Positions 22,501 to 31,466 of a stretch of DNA of 64,000 bases are shown here, piece after piece. The notes under the pieces are model-generated. The model ran no database searches. It was not told the origin of the DNA and saw only the letters and a program-made list of their open reading frames with translations. The stretch spans positions 1,200,703 to 1,264,702 of the forward strand of contig JANFNE010000010.1 in NCBI GenBank assembly GCA_024867545.1, given 5' to 3'. The stretch is from Phytopythium helicoides (taxonomy: Eukaryota > Oomycota > Peronosporomycetes > Pythiales > Pythiaceae). A program made the translations under genes and the position numbers. Every line of letters starts with the position of its first letter. Within the stretch, counting starts at the first letter, position 1.

Positions 22501-23531
22501 CCCATGATGATAGCGAAGAAGATGGTGATCACAGTGCCACCATCGTAACATCCCGAGCCAGAGCAGCGCACTTCTCCGAGTTGGTCGACGGAGATCTTGT
22601 AGGCGCCAAAATACAGCCCAGCCGAGTAGGTGCAGTACAGTACGAAGAAGATGACACCCATGCCTGTGCCAATGGCCACGCCCTTCATGATCCCAGCTCG
22701 CGTCGACGTCTCGAGCTCGCTTTTGTACTTGTTGACAAAGTGCGAGATGGCATTGAACATGTGCACTGTTCTAACATTGCCCAGCGCCTCCTGGGCGATG
22801 GCTCCAGCTCGCCCATACGACTCGATACCTCGTTGAGTTGCGCTAGCCATATACTTCATTGAGAAATAGCCGGTGACGGCGAGGAACGGCGTGAAAGCGA
22901 CCATGAGGAGCGCGAGCTGCCACCCCTTGACGAGGCCAATGACAATACCAGCAAATCCCATCGCGAAGAAGTTGAGTCCGTCACCAACCTTGCGACCCAT
23001 GCCGTCCTGGATGGTAGCCGTCGAGTCCGCAACTTTAGCTGCAAGCTGCCCAGGGTTGTTGAGGTCGAACCACGCAATCTCCTTGGTGAGGATGGCGTGC
23101 AGATAGGCTGCTCGGAAACGCTTTGCCTGTCGCGAGGCTGTGTAGGACCAACAAGCGACTTGGATGAAGCCGAAGACGACTTGGCCGATGCCCACGAGCG
23201 TGAAATTGAGCGCCACGGCGTTGACATCGTCGCGCATGCTGGTCAGGTCAATGGCCGAGTGCGGGTTGAAGGCGTTCATGATCCTCCCAGCCAGTAGAAT
23301 CTGCACTGGCTGAGCCAATCCAGCCAGAAGAGCGCCGACGGTGCCACACGCCATGAGCAGCTTGTCCTGCGCGTCTGCGAACGTGAATAGCTCATGCAGC
23401 GACGCGGCCTTGGCAACCGGAGCAGCATCCGCGGACGGCGTCGACGAGTCGCTGAGCGCTGGCTCTGGGTGCTGGCGTGGCGTCTGCACAGCCACGTAGC
23501 TGCCTCCGGGTTTGGGACTCCACGACTCCAT
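19587..23531 (-). CDS. ABCB-type full ABC transporter (P-glycoprotein/MDR-like)
   Basis: Intron-free 1,314-residue frame from ATG 23531. It has the full TMD-NBD-TMD-NBD order. Each half starts with a six-helix exporter domain (TMD1 about 55-370, TMD2 about 730-1020; for example LLMACGTVGALLAGLAQPV and FFLLGSIGAIGNAAVFPFWG). NBD1 has Walker A GSSGSGKST near residue 427, signature LSGGQKQRIAIARA, Walker B ILLLDEATSALD and the H-loop IIIAHRLSTI. NBD2 has GASGSGKST near 1102, VSGGQKQR, VLLLDEATSALD and IIVAHRLSTI. Both ATP sites look competent. The linker (about 630-720) is Ser/Arg-rich. The family exports amphipathic compounds or lipids at the plasma membrane or endosomes; the substrate cannot be told from sequence. 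It is divergent from CSC1-like paralogue 2. Confidence 0.96.
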   Translation of the reverse strand: MESWSPKPGGSYVAVQTPRQHPEPALSDSSTPSADAAPVAKAASLHELFTFADAQDKLLMACGTVGALLAGLAQPVQILLAGRIMNAFNPHSAIDLTSMRDDVNAVALNFTLVGIGQVVFGFIQVACWSYTASRQAKRFRAAYLHAILTKEIAWFDLNNPGQLAAKVADSTATIQDGMGRKVGDGLNFFAMGFAGIVIGLVKGWQLALLMVAFTPFLAVTGYFSMKYMASATQRGIESYGRAGAIAQEALGNVRTVHMFNAISHFVNKYKSELETSTRAGIMKGVAIGTGMGVIFFVLYCTYSAGLYFGAYKISVDQLGEVRCSGSGCYDGGTVITIFFAIIMGAMALGQAGPSIQAIYAARACAADVFTAIREPSKIDPLDSKGTKLPSVSGKVELTNVTFAYPSRPDTEVIHDYSLAIEAGETVALVGSSGSGKSTIVALLERFYDPLSGSVTLDGVDLRELNVQWLRQQIGLVGQEPTLFAMSIFDNIRYGHPNSTKEQVYEAARLANAFDFISSFPNGFNTEVGERGAQLSGGQKQRIAIARAIIKNPPILLLDEATSALDAESERVVQESLDQLLATSKRTTIIIAHRLSTIQGANRIVVHDSGSIIEIGTHAELMSLPEGRYKSLVESQRRSSDEVGDGDAPAVTEVKPRRSSRHSRGSNDNSASLEKRRHLTRKSGSEPTGSQATRAFGDPDKIQHDSASDSDGSTDNLDKTEERAVVSRLWAMSREDWKFFLLGSIGAIGNAAVFPFWGVILTKIIMLLYAYDKTSSEMLTQARYWCLAFLGLGVFFGLSITAQNYGFAVASQRLVSRIRLATFSAMLHQEIGWFDLEENASGALVSCLSTESATLQAITAQTLNQGLVNVTSLAIGLGIAFYSSWRMSLATMAILPIMLLFAYVQSQQVTGTLNNRKSNEADAAAGSLLAEAVGSIRTVASFSLEQPIHMLYAQYLDASKFVDIKVGIVGGLMYGFSQGVMFMCIAFLFYLGGKWVADGVVDFESMFMVMMVLVLTCFAFGMAAQNATDGSKAKVAAARVFRIIDRVPAIVYDEPTGGDNDASNILAGDLEFRNVSFAYPSRPDVSVYRDYNLKIRRGQSVALVGASGSGKSTAISLVERFYDPLSGQVTLGGTDIRELSLRRLRERISLVSQEPVLFSGTIADNIAMGKPGATREEVIAAAKMANAYKFIEQFPDGLDTDVGDRGAQVSGGQKQRIAIARAILRDPEVLLLDEATSALDSESERVVQRSLDALLSMKQRTTIIVAHRLSTIRHVDLIAVTRDGEIVELGTHDELMRIDAGVYKALVARQLEVGG

Positions 23532-23580
23532 GGCTCGCTGGAGCTGCTTGGGCTGGACCTGAGGGTCTGGCGGCAGATCT

Positions 23581-23590
23581 GGAAGTGAAG
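23581..23590 (-). promoter_or_regulatory. Candidate oomycete Inr upstream of the ABC transporter
   Basis: The minus strand reads CTTCACTTCC about 50 bp upstream of the ATG, fitting the YTCANTYY initiator-like core of oomycete promoters. The motif is short, so chance occurrence is possible. Confidence 0.35.
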
Positions 23591-24476
23591 GTTGAAGTGG
23601 GTGTGGTGGCGATCGGCGAGCAGCTATGAGGCTTTTACTGGTCGAAAAAGGAGATTAATGCGGTTTTCGACCAATCAAGGCATTGTTGACGGTTGTTTGG
23701 TCAGGACCAAACATCCCACGGGCGACGGTCGGGAAAGCAGTCGCCGTCGACTGCTTGCCAAGATCGTGGAAGTCTGTAGGCGAGTTCTGCGTGATGACGG
23801 CAGACGACTGGCGGTCACGGCGAATGGTGTCTTCGTGAGCGTAAACTGCGACCAAATTGACGACGGCCCAAAATTGTGGCAGCTCTTGCTGTCAAGCTCT
23901 ACAGCTATGGGCGAAACTGACTTGCGAGGGTATGGCAAGCAGTTGCTACTGGAAGCAGCGACGGTAGGAGGCGGTCATTTCAAATACTAACAATGACTCG
24001 CTTGCGAAGGGTTTTGATATTGATGAACTCGGCATGTCGAAGTCGTCGAGCTCTTCCATGGGCCGTGAAATCAAACGTGTCAGCAGCGCGGTGTTGCCGG
24101 CCTCCTTGAAGGCAAACCGCTACTGAAGACTACGAAACTGAGCGAAAGCGGCCGAGGCTGACGCAGAGCTCAGGTTGTCACCACTTTAAGTATCGGGTCC
24201 TGGCCGATCCAAGTGGGTTTGTTGTCGCCTGGCAGCACAGACTCGTTGCAATGCAGCTACTACGTTCGACTCGACCACACCAGCCTCAGCACAACCGTCG
24301 CCCTCCGCAGCACTTGATCGCTCTTCGCGACTCCTCTCGCTCAGCGTTGAGGTGAGCGTTGCGCGCTTCCACGTTGAAGTGGTCTGCACTGGTACAGTGT
24401 ACCCCAAACTGATTTCGCCCACCAGACCAGACGTGAGTGGTGACACGCAAATCGCACCTGCCAGCACCCACTCGAG

Positions 24477-24492
24477 GAGCTCATTTGGTGCT
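24477..24492 (+). promoter_or_regulatory. Candidate oomycete Inr for CSC1-like paralogue 2
   Basis: GAGCTCATTTGGTGCT lies about 75 bp upstream of the ATG at 24562 and agrees with the GCTCATTYY part of the oomycete transcription-start consensus. Confidence 0.45.
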
Positions 24493-24561
24493 GCGCATTG
24501 CTCTTCTCTCCCCCTCCGAGGCCCGCGGCTTGGCTTGGAGACGAGCGCGAGCCCCGCCGCG

Positions 24562-27387
24562 ATGGAGACGACCGACATGGAGTCGTTCAAGGACAAGGCC
24601 GAGGCTGTGACGGTGGAGGCGGCGGCCAATGTGCTGGTGACGAGCGTGGCGCTCTACTTCCCCATCATGGCGCTGCTCTGGCTGCTGTTCGAGCTGCTGC
24701 GGCGGCGCTACAAGACGGCGTTCGCGCCCGAGAACCACGCCGACTTTCCCGAGAGCCAGCAGGGCAAGCTGTTCGCCTGGGTGCCGTTCCTCTGGCGCAT
24801 CTCGGAGGAGCAGGTGGCCGAGATCTGCGGACTCGACGCCTGGGTGCTGCTGCGCTTCATGAAGCTCGGCCAGAAGGTGGCGGCGCTCGGCGTCGCCTGC
24901 GGACTCGTGCTGCTCCCCATGTACTTCTTCACGGCGGCCGTCGTCGACTCGGACGACTCGCGCGGCGTCAAAGTCCACTACGACAACGACGGCAATCCGC
25001 TGCCCTTCTCCATCGGCGGTAACTCGACGCTTACGGCCGCAACGTGGCACCTCGTGGGCCTCGGCAGCGTCGTAGGGCTCAGCGTGGGCGGCACAGACGC
25101 GCAGCTCACCAGCGTCCCGCTCAACGGAACGACCGACTCGCCGCCCCAGCGCGTCAAGCTGGACGTCGTCGACCGCCTCACGATCGCCAACGTCGGCTCG
25201 GACGACTGGCGCCTCTACTTTTCCGTGCTGGCCGCGTCCATCATCACGGGCTACCTCATGCACCTTCTCGAGGCCGAGTACACCATCTACCGCAAGCGCC
25301 GCCACGAGTTCCTGAGCCGCAAACACGCGCAGCAATACAGCATCGTCATCTCGGATCTCCCGCACGCGTTGCGCCGCCCAAAGACACTGCTCGACTACAT
25401 GAACTACCTCTTCCCCGACTCGGTGCACTCGGTTTACATTGGTGTCGAGTGCGGAGAGCTTGAGGACTTGTTGGACAAGCGCGACGACATCGCCTTCGAG
25501 CTGTACGCCGCCCGCGAAGAGCTCGCGAAGAAAGAGAGCAAACAGAAGGAGGCCATGGAGTCTGGCAAGATGTCCGAAAGTGCCCCTCTTGTAGTCCCTC
25601 GCCCAAAGACGGTGGTCGGACGCAAGTGGTACGCGCCGCTACTGTGCTGCTGCGTTGGCCAGGGCGAGACTGTAGACGCGGTCGATTACTACACCAAGGA
25701 GCTCGCCAAGGTCGAGGAGGACGTGGTGCGCGTTCGTGCAAGCATCATCCAGCGGCAGCTGGAGCAGGGCACGGCGCAGGTCACGAAGACAGATGTCCAA
25801 CAGGAAGAAGACGAGGAGCACAAGAGTTCTCGGTTTGCGGCATTCGACAAGCTTGCCGAGAAGCTGCGTCGTACCAAGAGCTCCATGGACGAGGACCGGT
25901 GGGCCAAGGAGACCGTGCTGGGCGTGAGCGTTACTGTCCCCAAGGGCCCAAATATCATGCGTAGCTGCGCCTTTGTCACGTTCAACAAGATCCGCTCAGC
26001 CCAGTCGGCGCAGCAGCTTCTGCAGGTCGAGAACCCGCTGCGGATGCGCGTTCGCACGGCGCCCAATATCCGCGACGTGCTGTGGAAGAACTTTGGCCTT
26101 CCTCATAAGCTCAAGTCCAAGTGGAAGCTGTTCTCGATGGGTGCGACCGTGCTGATTGTGTGCTTCTGGACGGTACCCACGGCGTTTGTCGCGTCCATGG
26201 CTAGTGCCGACGAGCTCCAGCACACGTTCACTTGGCTCAGCACTGCTGTGACGAACCATCCGTGGCTGCTGGCGGTGCTGCAGCAGACGGCCCCTCTTGT
26301 GTACTCCATCATGAACAACGTGGCAAACGGCATCTTCAAGCTGCTGGCAACGCAAGAAGGCCACTTGTCGATCTCAGAGGTCGATGCGAGCCTGTTCACC
26401 AAGCTCGGAATCTTCCAGGTGTTCCAGATGTTCTTTGTGACTGCCGTTGCAGGCTCCATCATTACAGAGCTGTTCCGGCTGATTGACCAGCCGCGTCTCG
26501 TCTTCTTCTTCCTCGGCAGCACGATTGCCAACCAGTCCATGACGTTCATCACGTTCACAATCACGCAGACTTGTGTCGACATGTCGCTCTTCTTGCTGCG
26601 TGTGTCACCCATTGCGATCAACTTGTGCTACCGCATTTTGGCGCCCAAGTCGGCCAAGCTGCCGACCGAGAAGGACTGGATGGGTCTGTACCCGCTCAAC
26701 TACGAGACGGACCTCGATCCGGCGTACAACTTGGCGCAGCAGTACCTCGTGTTTGTGTTCCTGCTCGTGTTTGCGCCTATTGCACCGCTGATCTCGGTGT
26801 TTGCGGGCATCTTCTTCATCACGTCCGAACTCTCGTACAAGCGCTACTTTTTCTTTGTGAACCGCCACCGATGGGCAACGACCAACTCCATGGGAGTGTT
26901 CTGGCCACCCCTTTACCAGTTCATCATTGGCGCCATGATTGTGGGCCAAGCAACGCTCATCGGACTTTTGTCGCTCAAGTCTGCGGGCTACGGACCCATC
27001 GTCCTCTCGTGCTTGCTGCCGCTCGGCACCGTCATCTTCCACTGGTACGCGGTGAGTCTGTCGAGTCTACCGCGTGCGGCCACCAATTTGCCACTTGACA
27101 AGTGCTGCGATGTCGACGCCGAGCGCATCAACGACTCGTTCGACTTTCTTGACGACGTGTACCAGCAGCCAGCGATGGCTGAGGCGATGCACCCCGTGTC
27201 TCTCGAGAGCCGCACCGCCACACGCGTCAAGGCTGGCGCCAATGGACCTGCTCCTGCCGATGCCGCCAAAAATGTGGCGATGGACGCCAAGCCGGTAGCT
27301 GACGAAAAATCGCAGCAGAAGCCCGTGGAGCAGCAGACCAAGCTTGCCGAGCTTAATACTGACAAGAGCGATGACGACGCGCAGTAG
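24562..27387 (+). CDS. OSCA/TMEM63 (CSC1-like) cation channel, paralogue 2
   Basis: Intron-free 941-residue frame. The ATG at 24562 (METTDMESFKDKAEAV) is chosen over upstream in-frame codons in the leader. Architecture matches paralogue 1: helix ALYFPIMALLWLLFELL, then FAWVPFLWRISEEQVAEICGLD, helices, QQYSIVISDLPHALRRPKT and SCAFVTFNKIRSAQSAQQ (RRM-like loop), then the channel core from VLWKNFGLPHKLKSKWKL through about seven hydrophobic helices (AGSIITELFRLIDQPRLVFF; QYLVFVFLLVFAPIAPLI). It has a longer first extracytosolic loop with NGT/NST glycosylation sequons (residues about 153-196) and a Lys/Asp-rich C-terminal tail of ~65 residues. The family forms mechanically or osmotically gated channels or scramblases. 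The two copies lie ~14 kb apart in opposite orientation with other genes between them, so they are old paralogues rather than a fresh tandem duplication. Confidence 0.92.
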   Translation: METTDMESFKDKAEAVTVEAAANVLVTSVALYFPIMALLWLLFELLRRRYKTAFAPENHADFPESQQGKLFAWVPFLWRISEEQVAEICGLDAWVLLRFMKLGQKVAALGVACGLVLLPMYFFTAAVVDSDDSRGVKVHYDNDGNPLPFSIGGNSTLTAATWHLVGLGSVVGLSVGGTDAQLTSVPLNGTTDSPPQRVKLDVVDRLTIANVGSDDWRLYFSVLAASIITGYLMHLLEAEYTIYRKRRHEFLSRKHAQQYSIVISDLPHALRRPKTLLDYMNYLFPDSVHSVYIGVECGELEDLLDKRDDIAFELYAAREELAKKESKQKEAMESGKMSESAPLVVPRPKTVVGRKWYAPLLCCCVGQGETVDAVDYYTKELAKVEEDVVRVRASIIQRQLEQGTAQVTKTDVQQEEDEEHKSSRFAAFDKLAEKLRRTKSSMDEDRWAKETVLGVSVTVPKGPNIMRSCAFVTFNKIRSAQSAQQLLQVENPLRMRVRTAPNIRDVLWKNFGLPHKLKSKWKLFSMGATVLIVCFWTVPTAFVASMASADELQHTFTWLSTAVTNHPWLLAVLQQTAPLVYSIMNNVANGIFKLLATQEGHLSISEVDASLFTKLGIFQVFQMFFVTAVAGSIITELFRLIDQPRLVFFFLGSTIANQSMTFITFTITQTCVDMSLFLLRVSPIAINLCYRILAPKSAKLPTEKDWMGLYPLNYETDLDPAYNLAQQYLVFVFLLVFAPIAPLISVFAGIFFITSELSYKRYFFFVNRHRWATTNSMGVFWPPLYQFIIGAMIVGQATLIGLLSLKSAGYGPIVLSCLLPLGTVIFHWYAVSLSSLPRAATNLPLDKCCDVDAERINDSFDFLDDVYQQPAMAEAMHPVSLESRTATRVKAGANGPAPADAAKNVAMDAKPVADEKSQQKPVEQQTKLAELNTDKSDDDAQ

Positions 27388-27497
27388 GACACGGAGCTGT
27401 ATTGCGTCTAGTTTTGACCAGCAGTTTCAGTGGCATGTGCTAACGTAATTTCCATTACCTGCATTACGACAGCTATTCCACCCAATTGTTGTCGCCA

Positions 27498-30400
27498 TCA
27501 ATCTCTTCCTAGTAGGTAGGACATTGCCATGTCCTCAAAGAACTCCTCTTTCTCGCTCGCGCTCATGTTCTGGAGCATTTGTGCCAGCATATCAGGGTTG
27601 GCGGCTTCGCTGATCTCGAATGGATTCTGAGCGGCGTGCAGACGCAAGTCCGGGTCGTAGCACCAGCTCATGAACAGAGTTGTCGAGGAGCGATACAGAG
27701 GGCACGGCACTGTCAGCTCCATGGCTCCTTGTTGAAGACCTCGATTTCCGTCAGTGCACAGTCCCCCGAGACGTCGTTCCATTTCCGCAGTCAACTCTCC
27801 CTTTTTCATGAAATCGTCGACCCAGTACTTTCTGTAAAAACTGCCCAAAACGTAGCCGGTAGAGTTGAGTGGATTATCATGGAACGGCAGAACGAGGAGC
27901 TTATCGAGCCCCATCGACTTGAATGCGTCAACTGCCGATGGAACGTTCGATTGTGTCTTGCACGGAAAACCTAACGCGGCATCCAAAACATTTTCGATGA
28001 GCTCTTTGTCGGTGTCTGAGTCGTAGTCCATGATCGATGCCCCAAACACTTGGGTGGGCCAATTCATGCTGTAGCCGTAGTGAACGCAATCACCGTGCAC
28101 TGAGCACCTACGAGCCAAATCGTGGAAGTCTTCGGGCAAAAAATAGTCCAGCACATTGGACCAAGACATTGTGTACGGGTGCAACGCGGCAATGCGAGCG
28201 AGCAGCCTGATGTTCTCGGAATCATGAAGTGCTTCGTCCCGAACGGCTTTGACGACGCCGTAGTGCACATCGATAGTGAGTCTGTCCGCGAGCATCAGGT
28301 CACGCAGCCGCTGCAGATTTGTCAGAATATGAATCACAAACAGGTCTGCAATCGACAGTCGATCGGCAAGACTCCTTTGAGACTTTTCATACTTGGCGTA
28401 TTTCTCGAGCAGGTCCGTGAAGTTGACAGTGTTGAATGCGATGTCTTCCTCTAGAGGCGGAGCTCCCGGCGGCACATTCCACATCGTCAGACTGCCAACC
28501 ACGGGCGTGGTAGACTTTTCTTCTTCGTTCACGGAGCTCTTCTTTTTCTTTTTGTGCTTCTTTTTCTTAGATGCGACATTTGTGCTGCCAGTGCCGCCGG
28601 AGCTTTCCGCACGTAGCTGTTGCAGTGCCAAAGGTGATGCCTGAACCTCTCCCGTCAAAATGTACTGCACCAGTGCTAGACGGTCAACCTCGCGACGAAA
28701 GCTGCAAATGTCCGAAATCACGCGCTGATTGTAGCGTTCAAGATTGAGAAAGAACTCGGACCGTGCCTTCGGCGCGGAGATCGTTTCTGCTGATACCCAG
28801 TGGTTGAGATACGAAAGAACTTTTGAGTTTTCATTCGTGCCGTGCAACGAGGCGAGGATCGTGTTGACTGCCTTCCGAAAGTCTGCCAGCGTTGTGGGGC
28901 TCCATGTAGAAGACAGCCATACTTCCATGACACTCGCGATCTGGGTTGTTGGGGAGCCAAGCATCTCCGCGACAACTTTGCATTTTGCGACGGCAAACTC
29001 GCTCATCTCGAAACCGACAAATCTCAGTGGCCCAGATTTGTCTTCTCTGTCGTGAAGTGCTGCACTCAACAAACTGCTGAAGTCGTTGAACCCAATCGCA
29101 ACGTGGGTTGTGCCGAAGAAATAGACTTCGGCTCGATTCGGGTTGTTCGCAAAGTTGGAGCGAATCCGCGCGTCGTATGCTGGTGTGACGTCTTTCATCA
29201 TTCTTCGGCCGTCAATAATATCGCCAAAATGGAATGTCCGAGACCTGTCGCTAAGAAGAGTGAGCGCTCCCGTTCCGTGCCATCGCTTCACCAGATCTGC
29301 CGGCTGCAAGTTTTTGTAGTAGCCCCCTTCTCGGATCATTTGAGCAGTGATCCACGGGTTTGAGCGCGCATTCAAGTACGCCCGGTAAAGCACTTTACGA
29401 GCAAACGTCGACTCGATCCCTAGGGGCCATCCGCACAGCTTTGGAAACTCAATGTGAAGCTGTGCTGGGCGTTTCTCTGTGTACATCACCATTTCTCGAG
29501 GAAGTCCCTTTTGACTCTTTTTCATCTTGCCTTTTTTTGATGCCACCATTCCAAATTCCATCATACTGTCAAACATTTCCATTCGAGCGATATAGGCGTC
29601 GATCGATTCGTTTTCAATTTCAGCGAATGGGTTTTCGGGGTCAGACGGTAATGGTTGTGCTGGGAATTTTGGGTGGTTGAGAGCGTCACGTTCCTCTCGC
29701 TGAACGTCTGTTGGCGTGTCGGAAACCTGCTTGACCGCTTTTGCAGCAGCGGTTTGCCTAGAAAACCTCTGGATTTCTGCGTTCAAACCTTGCTTCAGCT
29801 CTGCCATCCGAAGATTCGACGCAGCAGTTGATGTTTTCTTTGTTACCACACTGGCTGCGACGGTGTGCAAATCTGCAATGCACTCTTCGGGAGTGAAGTC
29901 AAGTTTTTGCAATCCCCGAGCACGGCGCACCCATGCCTTGTAGTTGAGGGGATCAATAATGCCTGCCACAGTACAGTTGAGAAGCACCATCTCTTCGTTT
30001 GGAATACTCGCTGCGGATGCTCCAGCACCTATGGCCGCACCGCCACTTGCTTCTCGATGAATCATCAAATACACAGCAGCAATGTTATTGAGCACGGTCG
30101 ATATTTCGCAGGTGCTCGACGCAATTGCAGACACACCCTTCAAATAGGAACGCTCTGCCGTGCGATAGTCGCCATTAGTGAAGCTCTCAGACCCGACCTT
30201 GCGCCACGATTCTGCGTTTTGTGGTGCAGGCGGCGACTCTTCTTCGTGATCCTCGACTGACATTGTGAAGCCTGGCGACGCGAGCTCAACGCACCACCCA
30301 GCGTAAGATTTGAAACGCACACCATCGCTTGGAGTTGGAACTGCCTTGTCGCTGATGGCTTTCTCGAGCATTTGCCTTTGACTCAGCTTTAGATTTGGGA

Positions 30401-31406
30401 TACTTTGGACAGCAAACTCAACCACTCTTTGGGCCATCACACCGCTGTAGCTATCCCCAGCTCCCTGCGTCTCCTCTTCCTTTTCGATCAACGATGATGC
30501 CAAGCGATACCACCCCTTGAGGTACGTCGGATCGAGATGCACGGCTGCACCTGCTAGCTGAGTAGCGACGTCAAAGTCTTCAAGGTGGAATCGACACGTC
30601 GCTAGATTGTTCAGTAGCACGGCAAGCATCTTGATGTCACCATCCACGGTTCGAAGAGCTCTTTGATAGCAAGAGAGTGCTCCGCGCCCCTCATTACGTT
30701 TGTTCAGGACACTGAAAAAGTCGTTCCCGAGCTTCTTCCACGATTCCAGGTCTGTGGGCATGTCTTTCCAGGCAACAATCTCGCTCGGCCGGTCGACACG
30801 GACTCCCTCCGACATGTCTTGGCGCACCTTGTAGTACGGTTCGTAGATGATGATCGGCTTGCCTTTCGGGAACATGGCGGCCACTCGATGCTGCTTTTCT
30901 CGCGGCGGGAGCTCGTCCATCACGAGTCCGTAGACCGCGATCTCGATAAGAAACCCCGTGACGTCTTCTATGATCATGGAAGTAGACGATATGCCGAAGA
31001 AGGCGTCGGATACAGCCACCCAGCCGCAGAGGTAGCGGCCCCGGTGGGTCGTGCCCACTTCGAGCTCGGCGCCGATCATGGGCTTGAGCGACCGCAGCGC
31101 CGGCAGGTCGGCGTCAGGTTTGGCATCCGCGTTCACCCAGCTGACCTGAGCCATCCCCTCGGTGATCTTGCCGCCCTCGATCTCCTCGCGGAAGAGTCCA
31201 CCGTCACGCAGGAACTTGGCCCGCATCTCCTTGAAGTGCGCCACCATGCCCTCCTGCGAGCCTCGGCGCTGCGCCTTCTCGCTCAGTTCGCCCATTTGGC
31301 CCACCGCCCGCTTCATTAGCTCTGCCTGCTGGTCCTCGGGAAGGCTCAGCAGCGTCTGCAGCGCCTTGGACGCGTCGAAGCCCGTCGGCACCTGCAGGCC
31401 CGCCAT
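27498..31406 (-). CDS. Large TPR protein with DUF4470-like domain
   Basis: Intron-free 1,302-residue frame. The ATG at 31406 (MAGLQVPTGFDASKAL) is preferred over an upstream TTG in the leader. The N-terminal ~200 residues are unassigned. Two blocks of TPR-like helices follow: ESWKKLGNDFFSVLNKRNEG…LLNNLATCRFHLEDFDVA… (about 225-305) and ESWRKVGSESFTNGDYRTAE… (about 415-470). The segment VYFFGTTHVAIGFNDFSSLL with FVGFEMSEFAVAKCKVVAEM looks like the DUF4470 region shared by DNAAF3-type dynein-assembly factors and MYND-linked fungal proteins. A Lys tract (KKKKHKKKKK) lies near residue 970, possibly a nuclear or nucleolar signal. The C-terminal ~300 residues are unassigned. A chaperone-adaptor or protein-assembly role is inferred from TPR plus DUF4470 and is not certain. 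This is the last intact cellular gene I see before the subtelomere. Confidence 0.82.
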   Translation of the reverse strand: MAGLQVPTGFDASKALQTLLSLPEDQQAELMKRAVGQMGELSEKAQRRGSQEGMVAHFKEMRAKFLRDGGLFREEIEGGKITEGMAQVSWVNADAKPDADLPALRSLKPMIGAELEVGTTHRGRYLCGWVAVSDAFFGISSTSMIIEDVTGFLIEIAVYGLVMDELPPREKQHRVAAMFPKGKPIIIYEPYYKVRQDMSEGVRVDRPSEIVAWKDMPTDLESWKKLGNDFFSVLNKRNEGRGALSCYQRALRTVDGDIKMLAVLLNNLATCRFHLEDFDVATQLAGAAVHLDPTYLKGWYRLASSLIEKEEETQGAGDSYSGVMAQRVVEFAVQSIPNLKLSQRQMLEKAISDKAVPTPSDGVRFKSYAGWCVELASPGFTMSVEDHEEESPPAPQNAESWRKVGSESFTNGDYRTAERSYLKGVSAIASSTCEISTVLNNIAAVYLMIHREASGGAAIGAGASAASIPNEEMVLLNCTVAGIIDPLNYKAWVRRARGLQKLDFTPEECIADLHTVAASVVTKKTSTAASNLRMAELKQGLNAEIQRFSRQTAAAKAVKQVSDTPTDVQREERDALNHPKFPAQPLPSDPENPFAEIENESIDAYIARMEMFDSMMEFGMVASKKGKMKKSQKGLPREMVMYTEKRPAQLHIEFPKLCGWPLGIESTFARKVLYRAYLNARSNPWITAQMIREGGYYKNLQPADLVKRWHGTGALTLLSDRSRTFHFGDIIDGRRMMKDVTPAYDARIRSNFANNPNRAEVYFFGTTHVAIGFNDFSSLLSAALHDREDKSGPLRFVGFEMSEFAVAKCKVVAEMLGSPTTQIASVMEVWLSSTWSPTTLADFRKAVNTILASLHGTNENSKVLSYLNHWVSAETISAPKARSEFFLNLERYNQRVISDICSFRREVDRLALVQYILTGEVQASPLALQQLRAESSGGTGSTNVASKKKKHKKKKKSSVNEEEKSTTPVVGSLTMWNVPPGAPPLEEDIAFNTVNFTDLLEKYAKYEKSQRSLADRLSIADLFVIHILTNLQRLRDLMLADRLTIDVHYGVVKAVRDEALHDSENIRLLARIAALHPYTMSWSNVLDYFLPEDFHDLARRCSVHGDCVHYGYSMNWPTQVFGASIMDYDSDTDKELIENVLDAALGFPCKTQSNVPSAVDAFKSMGLDKLLVLPFHDNPLNSTGYVLGSFYRKYWVDDFMKKGELTAEMERRLGGLCTDGNRGLQQGAMELTVPCPLYRSSTTLFMSWCYDPDLRLHAAQNPFEISEAANPDMLAQMLQNMSASEKEEFFEDMAMSYLLGRD

Positions 31407-31466
31407 CTTGGCGGTAGTTGGCGAAAAGGTAAATAATCCTGATTTTTGGCTCAAGATGCGGGTCAA

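Larger units (their letters stand above)
23532..24561. promoter_or_regulatory. Divergent intergenic region, ABC transporter / CSC1-like paralogue 2
   Basis: About 1.03 kb between two divergent start codons. No convincing open frame is present. It must contain the promoters of both membrane-protein genes; only the two Inr-like sites listed separately stand out. Confidence 0.5.
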